Of a stretch of DNA of 22,050 nucleotides, positions 14,305-21,345 are shown one piece after another (positions within the stretch are counted from its first letter, which is position 1; each line of letters opens with the position of its first letter). The notes under the pieces were generated by a model. It was not told the DNA's origin and did not search any database. It saw only the letters and a list, made by a program, of their open reading frames with translations. The DNA is from Bacillota bacterium. GTDB lineage: Bacteria > Bacillota > Clostridia > Christensenellales > Aristaeellaceae. The translations under genes and the position numbers were made by a program. Where the stretch lies: positions 1 through 22,050 of the forward strand of contig JAEVYX010000128.1 in assembly GCA_023392515.1 (NCBI GenBank), in the 5' to 3' direction.

Positions 14305-15059
14305 ATGGGCTTGCAGCCTCAGGATATATTAAAGGCCCGTCTTCAGGAACTGGCAGGGCGATGCGCCGCGGTGGAGACGCCGATATTTTCTCGGTTTATG
14401 TCTCCGGCTGAGGCAGAGCCAGCCAATCGCATCGCCAGGGAACAAAATGTAGAGGCAACGCTCTTTGGCGGGTATCCCCAGGCGGAGCGGGTGATTGCCT
14501 GCTTTCATTTGCCGGACGATCCGCCATCCGGGTTTCCATCCGTTGCCTTCAAATAGGCTGGTATGAAAGAAGCGGCAGTCCGGATCACCGGGCTTTGCTG
14601 GGTAGCGTGCTTGGGCTGGGTATTGACCGCAGCCAGATTGGGGATATTTGCCTGGGAGACAGGGAAGCGTTTCTGTTTTCCACTGCGGAGATGGCCGCCG
14701 TTGTGCAGGACCAGCTCACCATTGCGGGGCGGATTCCAATCCACGCCAAATTGCTTTTGCAGACTCCGCCCATGCCTCGGGGAGAACTGTCCTTCCTTCG
14801 GGAATCGGTGGCTTCCCTCAGGCTGGATGCCGTTTTGGCGGCAGGGATGCGGCTTTCCCGCACCCAGGCTTGTGACATCATCCGGCAGGGACTGGTGCAG
14901 TTAAATCATCGCCCTGCACTTAAGTCGGATGCACAGATTTCGCAAGGGGATCTGTTATCTGTTCGGGGGTTCGGAAGGCTGCGCCTTTTGGAGGTGGGTT
15001 CACCTACCAGAAAAGGAAGGCTGCCCATCCTTATGGAATATCCGGGAAAGATAAAATAA
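14305..15059 (+). pseudogene. ylmH: ylmH (S4-domain RNA-binding protein), interrupted by an apparent one-base deletion
   Basis: Two frames together make a full YlmH of about 251 residues; intact homologues have about 257. The first (14305-14556) encodes MGLQPQDILK through LFGGYPQAERVIACF and ends early at TAG. The second continues through LQIGWYERSGS, SPDHRALLGSVLGLGIDRS and the C-terminal S4 domain (SLRLDAVLAAGMRLSRTQ to LSVRGFGRLRLL). The break is near 14545-14549 (GTTGCCTTCAAATAG): one extra C would restore VALQIGW. There is no slippery heptamer for programmed -1 shifting. YlmH is an RNA-binding protein implicated in rescue of stalled ribosomes. It may be a real mutation or a sequencing/assembly error. 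Confidence 0.85.
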
Positions 15060-15095
15060 CGGCCATTTTGTTCAGGAAGAAAGGAGACCTCGCCC

Positions 15096-15614
15096 ATGCC
15101 AATTACCGTCGAAATGATCGAAGAAAAAGAGTTCAAAACCAAAGTGCGTGGATATGATCCCGCAGAAGTGGATGAATTCTTGGATCAGATTTGCGACGAG
15201 CTTATTGCGTTGCAGGACGAAATCGCTTCATTGCAAAATCAGCTTACTCAAGCCAAAGCACAGGCAACCAGACCGGTGAAGCCGGAAGTAAATGTGCCGG
15301 CCCCTGCTGCACGTCCTGCGGTGCCCGCGATGGCCAAGGAGCAGGAAGAAACGTTGCGTAAGCTGCTGCTGAATGCCCAGCGTGTAAGCGATGAAACGGT
15401 TGCCGAAGCCCATACCCGGGCGGAAGCAATTGTCGCACAAGCTCAGAAGAAGGCAGAGATGGCTATAGCAGATATTTCCTCTGAACGGGAAACACTTGAA
15501 AAAGAAGTGGAAATGCTGCGCAAGGCTGCCATGGATTATAGGGACCGTTTCAATCGCTTGATTGAGGATCAACAGCATATTCTTAAAGCGGAAACGGAAT
15601 TGTTTCAGGATTAA
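15096..15614 (+). CDS. divIVA: DivIVA domain cell-division/polarity protein
   Basis: DivIVA senses negatively curved membrane at septa and poles. The 172-residue protein has the N-terminal membrane-targeting domain (MPITVEMIEEKEFKTKVRGY, then DPAEVDEFLDQICDEL, residues 1-35). A coiled-coil (35-55), a Pro/Ala-rich linker (about 56-78) and a second long coiled-coil (80-165) follow. AAAGGAGAC lies upstream of the ATG. It is the last gene of the sepF-yggT-ylmH-divIVA cluster, as in many Bacillota. Confidence 0.94.
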   Translation: MPITVEMIEEKEFKTKVRGYDPAEVDEFLDQICDELIALQDEIASLQNQLTQAKAQATRPVKPEVNVPAPAARPAVPAMAKEQEETLRKLLLNAQRVSDETVAEAHTRAEAIVAQAQKKAEMAIADISSERETLEKEVEMLRKAAMDYRDRFNRLIEDQQHILKAETELFQD

Positions 15615-15657
15615 TCTGTTTTTTACATAGGATGCGCCTGGGGTGCGCTTCGGCATG

Positions 15658-15702
15658 TTCAATGAGAGGAAGACTTTTTCTTTTTCGTTTTGCCTCATTG
15701 AA
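15658..15702 (+). repeat. imperfect hairpin downstream of divIVA
   Basis: TTCAATGAG (15658-15666) pairs exactly with CTCATTGAA (15694-15702) across a T-rich 27-base interval. It lies just before the stronger terminator at 15715 and may help end the divIVA transcript. Confidence 0.45.
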
Positions 15703-15714
15703 GAAAACAGCCGG

Positions 15715-15742
15715 AGCGCCAAGCGGGCGCTTTTTCCTTTTT
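15715..15742 (+). terminator. intrinsic terminator of the division cluster
   Basis: AGCGCC and GGCGCT form six GC-rich pairs around the loop AAGCG, followed by five T, two C and five more T. It is 100 bases beyond divIVA and ahead of the flavin reductase gene. Confidence 0.82.
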
Positions 15743-15782
15743 AGCATATAGCCGCCATATCCCCCGAAAGGAAGGACATGCA

Positions 15783-16442
15783 ATGTCTTTTGACCCCAGT
15801 CTTCAATTTGAATCATTTCAACCCTGCCCTTTGCTTGCACCGGTGCCTGCCGTTTTGATAAGCTGCGCGGGACAGGATGGAAAGCCAAACCTGATTACTA
15901 TCGCTTGGGCGGGTACGGTTTGCTCTGACCCGCCAATGGTGCAAATCAGCGTGCGGAAGGAACGGTATTCCTACCGATTGCTCCGGGAAACAGGGGAATT
16001 TGTTATAAACCTGGTGGGAACGAAACAGGCCTGGGCGACAGATTATTGCGGCGTAAAAAGCGGCAGGGACGTGGACAAATTTGCGCAGTGCCAGCTGACC
16101 CCGATTTCGGCCCCGCCTCTTTTCCATGCTCCGGCTGTGGGGGAATGCCCGGCTCATATGATGTGTAAAGTGGAGCAGGTGATTCCCTTGGGAAGCCACG
16201 ACCTGTTTTTAGCAAGGGTAGTAGGCGTTCGGGTACAAAAAAGCCTGCTAGATGAAAAAGGTTCTCTTCATTTGGAAAGGGCCGGTTTGGTTTGCTATAA
16301 CCATGGCGTCTACCAGGCAGCGGGAGAGGTCTTAGGTTTCTTCGGCTATTCCGTCGCAGGAGAAAAGGTATTGAAATCGCGCATGGCCGCCTACCGGACG
16401 GCAAAAGAAAAATTTGATCCTAAAGAGCGCAAAAAGAAATAA
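15783..16442 (+). CDS. flavin reductase family protein (FMN-binding)
   Basis: The 219-residue protein matches the flavin reductase-like split-barrel family. Its N-terminal strand region (CPLLAPVPAVLISCAGQDGKPNLITIAWAGTV) is followed by PPMVQISVRKERYSYRLL and GEFVINLVGT, which form the FMN-binding face. A Lys-rich C-terminal extension follows (about 190-219). AAAGGAAGG lies about seven bases before the ATG. Members reduce flavins or act as FMN-dependent oxidoreductases of unknown substrate; some are stress related. It is a single-gene unit between the divIVA terminator and the convergent phosphoglucomutase. Confidence 0.9.
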   Translation: MSFDPSLQFESFQPCPLLAPVPAVLISCAGQDGKPNLITIAWAGTVCSDPPMVQISVRKERYSYRLLRETGEFVINLVGTKQAWATDYCGVKSGRDVDKFAQCQLTPISAPPLFHAPAVGECPAHMMCKVEQVIPLGSHDLFLARVVGVRVQKSLLDEKGSLHLERAGLVCYNHGVYQAAGEVLGFFGYSVAGEKVLKSRMAAYRTAKEKFDPKERKKK

Positions 16443-16470
16443 GGAAGATGTTACCCCTCCTTATTTCTCA

Positions 16471-16525
16471 CTTAAGAGATTTTATCCCTTAAGAATCGCT
16501 TCTTTGCCACGCATGCACGGCAAAG
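16471..16525 (+). repeat. twin-hairpin intergenic element B
   Basis: CTTAAGAGAT pairs with ATCCCTTAAG (one mismatch, three-base loop), and CTTTGCC pairs with GGCAAAG across a ten-base loop holding GCATGC. The layout and parts of the sequence (ATCCCTTA, TTTGCC) resemble the element at 3446-3510. It lies between convergent genes and may serve both as transcript end, though no T-run is present. Confidence 0.6.
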
Positions 16526-16540
16526 GGAAACATGCAATTG

Positions 16541-18274
16541 TTAGGATTGAAGCAGCGCTTCCGACGCTTTTTGCAGCGCCTCGTTAAGGGTATGGGCTTG
16601 GGCCTCCTCTTTGGCCCGGGTATTCACATAGAGCTTGATCTTGGGCTCCGTGCCGCTGGGCCTGATGCAGACCCAATGTCCGCCATCCAACTCGAAATAC
16701 AAAACGTCAGAAATGGGAAGCCCCATTTCTTTTTTTTGGCCTGTTACGGTATCTGTACGAATTCCGCTTGCGTAATCGCGTACTGCTTTAATAGAAAGAG
16801 CCCCCAATACTCTTGGCGGATTCTGGCGAAGCGCGGCCATAATCCCCTGCATCTTTTGTACCCCATCTTTTCCGGGCAGTGTTTTGGAAACTACCTTCTC
16901 TACATAGAAGCCATATTCTTTGAAAATCTCCTGCACTCTGTCATACAGCGTGATGCCTTCAGCTTTACAGGCCGCTGCGACCTCAGCGATCAACAGGGAG
17001 GCGTTAACACCATCCTTATCCCGCACAAAGGTGCTGGAAAGATAGCCATAACTTTCCTCGAAGCCGAACAGAAAAGTATGGCTTCCCGTATCCTCAAATT
17101 GCTGTATCTTTTCTCCGATGAATTTAAAGCCTGTCAAGGTGTCAAATAGCTGCACTCCATATGCGTCACACAACGCACGGGCTAATTCCGTAGTGACGAT
17201 GGACTTCAGGGCCGCGCCATTTTTCGGCAGGCTTCCCTGCTTTTTTTTCGTGGACAAAATGTAGTTTAAAAGCACGCAGCCGATTTGATTGCCGGTCAGC
17301 AGCTGAAAATTGCCTTCCCGGTCCCTAACAGCCACACCCAGCCTGTCGCAGTCAGGGTCGGTGCCGAAGATTACATCGGCTCCTACTTGATTGGCAAGCT
17401 TGATCGCCAAAGCAAATGCCGCCGGATCTTCAGGATTGGGAACGGATATTGTGGAAAAATTGGGGTCGGGCAGTTCCTGCTCCTTCACTACGGCCACATT
17501 GGTGATTCCAACCTCCTGAAGGATGCGGCGGACAGGTATATTTCCCGAACCATGCAAGGGCGTGTACACAATGCTGAGCTTGCTTCCCTCACTGCCCATA
17601 AGCTCTGGCTGGATGCACAATGTGCGCACACGCCGGATGTATTCATCATCCACCTGTGCTTCACCAATGATATGCAGTAACCCCTGCTTAAGTGCTTCCT
17701 CTTCGTCCATGGGCAGGGCATCGGCATAGTCTGTCGTACGAATGCAGTCCGTGACGCCCTGGGCGGCTTCCGGGCCTATTTGTGCCCCATCCTCACCATA
17801 AACTTTATATCCGTTATACTGGGGCGGATTATGGCTGGCTGTTATGACTACGCCCGCGGCGCAGTGAAGGTGCCTTACAGCGAATGACAGAATGGGCACC
17901 GGGCGCAGAGCATCGAATAGATAAGCAGGAACGCCGGAAGCGCATAACACCAGCGCCGTTTCCCGGGCGAACTCCCGGCTCATGCGGCGACTGTCATAAG
18001 CAATGGCTACCCCCCGTTTTGCAGAAGCCTCATCCTGCTTCAGATATTGTGCCAAGCCTTTTGTCGCCCGGCGCACATTATACACGTTCATCCGGTTCGT
18101 GCCTGCGCCTAATACACCCCGCATACCGGCGGTGCCAAATGAAAGCTCCTGAAAAAAGCGATCCTCAATTTCCTTATCGTTTCCGGCGATGGCCGCTAGC
18201 TCCGCTGTTGTTTGCTCGTCCTGAGAAAAGTCCTTGCGCCAGCGCTCATACGCCTTACGGTAATCCACGCGCAT
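16541..18274 (-). CDS. pgcA: phosphoglucomutase / phosphomannomutase (alpha-D-phosphohexomutase)
   Basis: The enzyme interconverts glucose 1-phosphate and glucose 6-phosphate (and often mannose phosphates), supplying precursors for UDP-glucose, wall glycolipids and teichoic acids. The 577-residue length is typical of PgcA-type enzymes. Signatures are VITASHNPPQYNG with phospho-serine S147, the magnesium loop TDPDCDRLG, the sugar-binding GFEESYGYL and the phosphate loop RPSGTEPKIKLY at the C-terminus. GGGAGG stands three bases before the ATG; the GTG at codon 3 has better spacing and is an alternative start. It is monocistronic and divergent from the solute-binding gene. Confidence 0.95.
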   Translation of the reverse strand: MRVDYRKAYERWRKDFSQDEQTTAELAAIAGNDKEIEDRFFQELSFGTAGMRGVLGAGTNRMNVYNVRRATKGLAQYLKQDEASAKRGVAIAYDSRRMSREFARETALVLCASGVPAYLFDALRPVPILSFAVRHLHCAAGVVITASHNPPQYNGYKVYGEDGAQIGPEAAQGVTDCIRTTDYADALPMDEEEALKQGLLHIIGEAQVDDEYIRRVRTLCIQPELMGSEGSKLSIVYTPLHGSGNIPVRRILQEVGITNVAVVKEQELPDPNFSTISVPNPEDPAAFALAIKLANQVGADVIFGTDPDCDRLGVAVRDREGNFQLLTGNQIGCVLLNYILSTKKKQGSLPKNGAALKSIVTTELARALCDAYGVQLFDTLTGFKFIGEKIQQFEDTGSHTFLFGFEESYGYLSSTFVRDKDGVNASLLIAEVAAACKAEGITLYDRVQEIFKEYGFYVEKVVSKTLPGKDGVQKMQGIMAALRQNPPRVLGALSIKAVRDYASGIRTDTVTGQKKEMGLPISDVLYFELDGGHWVCIRPSGTEPKIKLYVNTRAKEEAQAHTLNEALQKASEALLQS

Positions 18275-18305
18275 CTTCCTCCCTTACGAAAAGCTTCTGC
18301 CTTTT

Positions 18306-18334
18306 ATTATAGAGAACATCCATATATTTGGCAA
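18306..18334 (-). promoter_or_regulatory. SigA-type promoter for the phosphoglucomutase
   Basis: On the minus strand, TTGCCA and a perfect TATAAT are 17 bases apart. The predicted start lies about 25 bases before the ATG at 18274. Confidence 0.87.
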
Positions 18335-18403
18335 ATGAAATCTTTTTTTTTCATGAGCCGCATACGATATTTTCAGGATATTGTCCGTGAGGGAGGAATC
18401 GCA

Positions 18404-19573
18404 GTGGGGCGACGGATTGTTATCCTCTTGTTTGTATGCGCCACCCTGGCGCTATGCGTTTTTTTCCCCCAAGCTTGGCAGCAGTTGGCCCCGGATAACA
18501 GCCAAGAGCTGCCTCCAGGGGTGGATATCCCTAAAAGACAATTACTGAGGGTGTGGCTAATTGGGGATATGATGGAGGCCTCCGGCTGGCTTCGTAAGGA
18601 AGCAACACGGTTTGAGAAGGAGCAAAAAGGTGTCTCTGTCTATTTGCGTACCGCCCAGATGGAAGAAATCATGGCGAAGGATGCGGTGCTGCCGGATATG
18701 ATCGTGTTCTCCCCTGGAATGATATCTGATCCGGAGCGGATATTTGCCCCAATCCAAGCGGATTTGCCCCTGGAGGAAGGAGCACTCAGAGCCGGACGAT
18801 ATCGGCTCACGCAGCTTGCTGTTCCCCTATGCCTGACAGGTTATGCCTTGTGCTATGATGGGACACTTTCATCAGGCACCCCGCTCCCTCCTGTTTCGAC
18901 ACCGCTCATAGGAAACGGCATATCGTCGAAACCGCTTGAAACCTTGGTTCCCGATGATGAAACTACGTTCCAGGATTTGATGGCCTGGCTTGAAGCTACA
19001 CCTGTAAAGGGCAAGGCAGAACAGCAGGTTGTGGATTTTCAGTGCGCCGAGGGAATGCCCCTTTACGTATTGTCGCAGTTATCCGGCGGCCGGGAAATGC
19101 TTAACAAAAGGACGCTTTCCAAAACGCTTGGAACTGTCACAAAGGAAACGGCACTTGCTGATTTTCTAGCGGGGCGCTGCCGGGCTATGGTTGCCACCAC
19201 CGTTCAAATGCGGCGCATAAGCACCCAAGGCAAGACATATGGTGTCCTTGCCCCAGTATCTCCCGTGTCTGATATGTATCTAAGTGCTGGCATTGTTGCA
19301 GGTGAAAATCAGGGGTTGGCCCTTTCCTTTTTCCAAGCGCTGCTTTCATTGGAGGGCCAGGCGGGGCTTTCTGGCAGCGGTATGTTATCCGTGCGGGAAT
19401 CGTATGCCCTGTACAGCGGGGATCCATTATTGACCGGGGTGGAACAGCGCTATCAGCAGGATGTCATTCTGCCAAACGCTTTCTCCTATGATCCGATAAC
19501 CCTGAATAGCCTGGCCAAAAGTGCCTGGAATAACAGCGGGGATATTTCGGATGCAATAGAACCTCTCCGGTGA
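18404..19573 (+). CDS. membrane-anchored solute-binding-like protein (orphan)
   Basis: The 389-residue protein starts at a GTG with GAGGGAGG seven bases upstream. An ATG at 18353 in the same frame lacks a ribosome binding site and would hide the signal segment. Residues 4-20 are a hydrophobic signal or anchor. The only nearby Cys (LALC) does not fit a standard lipobox, so an uncleaved anchor is likely. The rest resembles a type 1 extracellular solute-binding protein: LLRVWLIGDMMEASGWLRKEATRFEKEQKG at the N-terminus, then VLPDMIVFSPG, TQLAVPLCLTGYALCYD and a late FLAGRCRAMVATTVQMRR. No permease or ATPase gene is adjacent. The ligand is unknown. Confidence 0.72.
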   Translation: MGRRIVILLFVCATLALCVFFPQAWQQLAPDNSQELPPGVDIPKRQLLRVWLIGDMMEASGWLRKEATRFEKEQKGVSVYLRTAQMEEIMAKDAVLPDMIVFSPGMISDPERIFAPIQADLPLEEGALRAGRYRLTQLAVPLCLTGYALCYDGTLSSGTPLPPVSTPLIGNGISSKPLETLVPDDETTFQDLMAWLEATPVKGKAEQQVVDFQCAEGMPLYVLSQLSGGREMLNKRTLSKTLGTVTKETALADFLAGRCRAMVATTVQMRRISTQGKTYGVLAPVSPVSDMYLSAGIVAGENQGLALSFFQALLSLEGQAGLSGSGMLSVRESYALYSGDPLLTGVEQRYQQDVILPNAFSYDPITLNSLAKSAWNNSGDISDAIEPLR

Positions 19574-19647
19574 ACCTTTTTCTGTATATCGCCGCTGTCC
19601 CGTGTGCATACTATGTACCGACTAACAGTCTTATGGAGGGATGACAG

Positions 19648-20481
19648 ATGGAACAAGCTTTACATAGGAGCCCCCGCACAGGCTGGCGCGAAGAGGAATC
19701 AGATACCCTGTTTCATGCCGTGCGGGAAGCTTCCCGACAGGGTGAACCCCTACGCAGTGTGTTTGAGCAGGTAGGGCAAACCCTGGGCAGAAAGCCCAAC
19801 AGTATCCGCAATTACTATTATGCACAGCTTCGCCAACGGCCGGATACAAACCTCAGCCGCGCCGCACCCTTTCAAACATTTACGGAGGATGAGGTGCATG
19901 AGCTGCTCCGTGATGTATTGACGGCCCGAAGCCAAGGCATGTCTGTACGTGCCTGTGTCATGCGCTTGGCCAAGGGGGACAGGAGTCTAATGCTCCGCTA
20001 CCAGAACAAATACCGGTCGATTTTGAAAAACCGGCCCCACATGCTCAATCAGGTGGCGGAGGAGCTGCGCAAAGAAGGGTTGGCCATTCCGGATGCTGCT
20101 GCGGGGATGACAAGGCAGTCTGGAGCATCTTCGGTACAGGCTCAATGGGCGCAAGCTCAGCAGATGGCTCAAAATTTGGGCGACCCTGCTGTGCAGCAGA
20201 TGCTTGATGGGCTGAACATTCTTATGCAGCGGGCTTGTGCATACAAAAATCGGGATAAGACTGTTGAATTAGATCGGCTGCAAGTTGCATACGATCTGGC
20301 ACGGATGCGCTGGGAGGATGATCAAGGCCGCTTAAAAAACGCTTGCGAGGATATGCTGAGAGTATGCCGTGAGTTTCTGGGCGTTTCAATGAGCCGGCGA
20401 CAGGAAGGCCTGGAGGATTTTTCGGGGCTTTTGTCCGTTCAAATCTCACAATTGGAAAATGTATTAAGTCAGGGAGGCTAA
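19648..20481 (+). CDS. Myb/SANT-like DNA-binding protein (RsfA-like)
   Basis: The 277-residue protein begins with a Myb/SANT-type helix-turn-helix (about residues 12-62: WREEESDTLFHAVREA, then LGRKPNSIRNYYYAQLR), similar in layout to the RsfA/YlbO family. A second similar helical region follows (about 78-130: FTEDEVHELLRDVLTARSQGMSVRACVMRLAKGDRSLMLRYQNKYRSIL), so two DNA-binding repeats are possible. A Gln/Ala-rich linker and a C-terminal helical, probably coiled-coil part (about 195-277) complete it. GGAGGGAT lies upstream of the ATG. RsfA modulates SigF-dependent genes in Bacillus; no such role can be assigned here. Confidence 0.75.
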   Translation: MEQALHRSPRTGWREEESDTLFHAVREASRQGEPLRSVFEQVGQTLGRKPNSIRNYYYAQLRQRPDTNLSRAAPFQTFTEDEVHELLRDVLTARSQGMSVRACVMRLAKGDRSLMLRYQNKYRSILKNRPHMLNQVAEELRKEGLAIPDAAAGMTRQSGASSVQAQWAQAQQMAQNLGDPAVQQMLDGLNILMQRACAYKNRDKTVELDRLQVAYDLARMRWEDDQGRLKNACEDMLRVCREFLGVSMSRRQEGLEDFSGLLSVQISQLENVLSQGG

Positions 20482-20487
20482 ATCCAT

Positions 20488-20517
20488 GGGGGGCAAGAAA
20501 TTAAATTCCCGCCCCCC
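20488..20517 (+). terminator. GC-rich hairpin between convergent genes
   Basis: GGGGGGC and GCCCCCC pair across a 16-base AT-rich loop, seven bases after the SANT-like gene; GGTTTT follows. It probably serves both that gene and the convergent DUF1540 gene. Confidence 0.68.
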
Positions 20518-20534
20518 GGTTTTGCGCACTTACG

Positions 20535-20708
20535 TTACTTTCCGCGGCTTCTGTAACTGGCGCAGACGCTTTCATCAGCGTTGGCAGAACTGCAATTGGG
20601 CTTAGGGGAAACTTGAATGTCGTTCAGAGAACATTTTCCTTCCCTAGCATGATACTCACAGCTGGCCACATCACAATGAATGCATTGGCCCCGGTCTTGA
20701 TGAGACAT
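20535..20708 (-). CDS. DUF1540 small cysteine-rich protein
   Basis: The 57-residue protein has the DUF1540 pattern: CIHCDVASCEYHAREGKCSL near the N-terminus and a later pair of Cys (NCSS and VCASY), plausibly binding a metal. AGGAGGT lies about eight bases before the ATG. A longer open frame upstream has no ribosome binding site and lies antisense to queT. DUF1540 proteins are common in Clostridia and some are found in spores; function unknown. Confidence 0.88.
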   Translation of the reverse strand: MSHQDRGQCIHCDVASCEYHAREGKCSLNDIQVSPKPNCSSANADESVCASYRSRGK

Positions 20709-20739
20709 TGTGCATACCTCCTCCGCATAAAGCTGAAGT

Positions 20740-20772
20740 GCCTGCCGGATGGGATTTTTCCATCCGGCAGGC
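20740..20772 (+). terminator. perfect 13-pair hairpin between DUF1540 and queT
   Basis: GCCTGCCGGATGG pairs without mismatch with CCATCCGGCAGGC around a seven-base loop, followed on the plus strand by CTATTTTGC. It could stop plus-strand read-through before queT, or sit in the leader of the minus-strand DUF1540 mRNA. Confidence 0.6.
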
Positions 20773-20794
20773 CTATTTTGCACACCTGTCCCTG

Positions 20795-20823
20795 TTGCTA
20801 TGCCGGGGCAAGTATGGTATATT
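20795..20823 (+). promoter_or_regulatory. SigA-type promoter for queT
   Basis: TTGCTA and TATATT are 17 bases apart, and TGG stands directly before the -10 box (extended -10). The leader is only about 26 bases, too short for a preQ1 riboswitch. Confidence 0.8.
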
Positions 20824-20855
20824 CTACAAGAAAAAATGTGGAAAGCAGGATCCCT

Positions 20856-21335
20856 ATGTTTAAAAAAATGTTTTCCCCCAAAGGCTTGGTCATTGCTGCG
20901 GCAGTTGGCGCCATCTATGCGGTGCTTACCTATGCGCTGGCCCCCATCAGCTATGGGCCTGTACAATTCAGAGTAGCGGAAGCCCTGACGTTATTGCCAG
21001 TATTGCTGCCTGAATCTATTCCCGGGCTGTTTGTGGGCTGCCTTTTGGCGAATCTTCTGGGGGGGTATGGCCCTCTGGATGTAATTTTTGGCAGCCTGAC
21101 CACTCTGGCGGCGGCATATTTCACCTGGCGCTGGCGGCATAACCGTTATCTTGCCGCTTTACCGCCGGTTATTTTCAATGGCGTGATTATTGGTATTATT
21201 CTTTATGTTCAAATCAATGCACCGCTACTGCCCACCATGGGATATATCGCCCTTGGCCAGGCCGGAGCCTGTTATGTGCTGGGCCTGCCGCTTATGAAAG
21301 CACTTGATAAAATCGATCTTGGAAAACTTAGGTAA
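20856..21335 (+). CDS. queT: QueT family queuosine-precursor transporter (ECF S component)
   Basis: QueT is the substrate-binding membrane component of an energy-coupling-factor transporter for queuosine precursors; ATPases and EcfT are shared and encoded elsewhere. The 159-residue protein has about five to six hydrophobic segments and the family blocks AIYAVLTYALAPISYGPVQFRVAEALTLLPVL and GCLLANLLGGYGPLDVIFGSLTTLAAA. The start is set by the ATG 33 bases after the -10 box, with AGGA five bases upstream. QueT genes are often under preQ1 riboswitch control; none is visible here. Confidence 0.92.
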   Translation: MFKKMFSPKGLVIAAAVGAIYAVLTYALAPISYGPVQFRVAEALTLLPVLLPESIPGLFVGCLLANLLGGYGPLDVIFGSLTTLAAAYFTWRWRHNRYLAALPPVIFNGVIIGIILYVQINAPLLPTMGYIALGQAGACYVLGLPLMKALDKIDLGKLR

Positions 21336-21345
21336 TCAGAAATGG

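Noticed and set aside
14540..14556. Programmed -1 frameshift in ylmH
   Set aside because: No X XXY YYZ slippery heptamer occurs at the junction, and no homologue is known to me to need one; a one-base deletion or error is simpler.
16532..17149. Plus-strand frame within the phosphoglucomutase gene
   Set aside because: It is antisense to a highly conserved enzyme and shows no recognisable protein features.
20824..20855. preQ1 riboswitch for queT
   Set aside because: The leader of about 26 bases is too short and lacks the preQ1-I core sequence.
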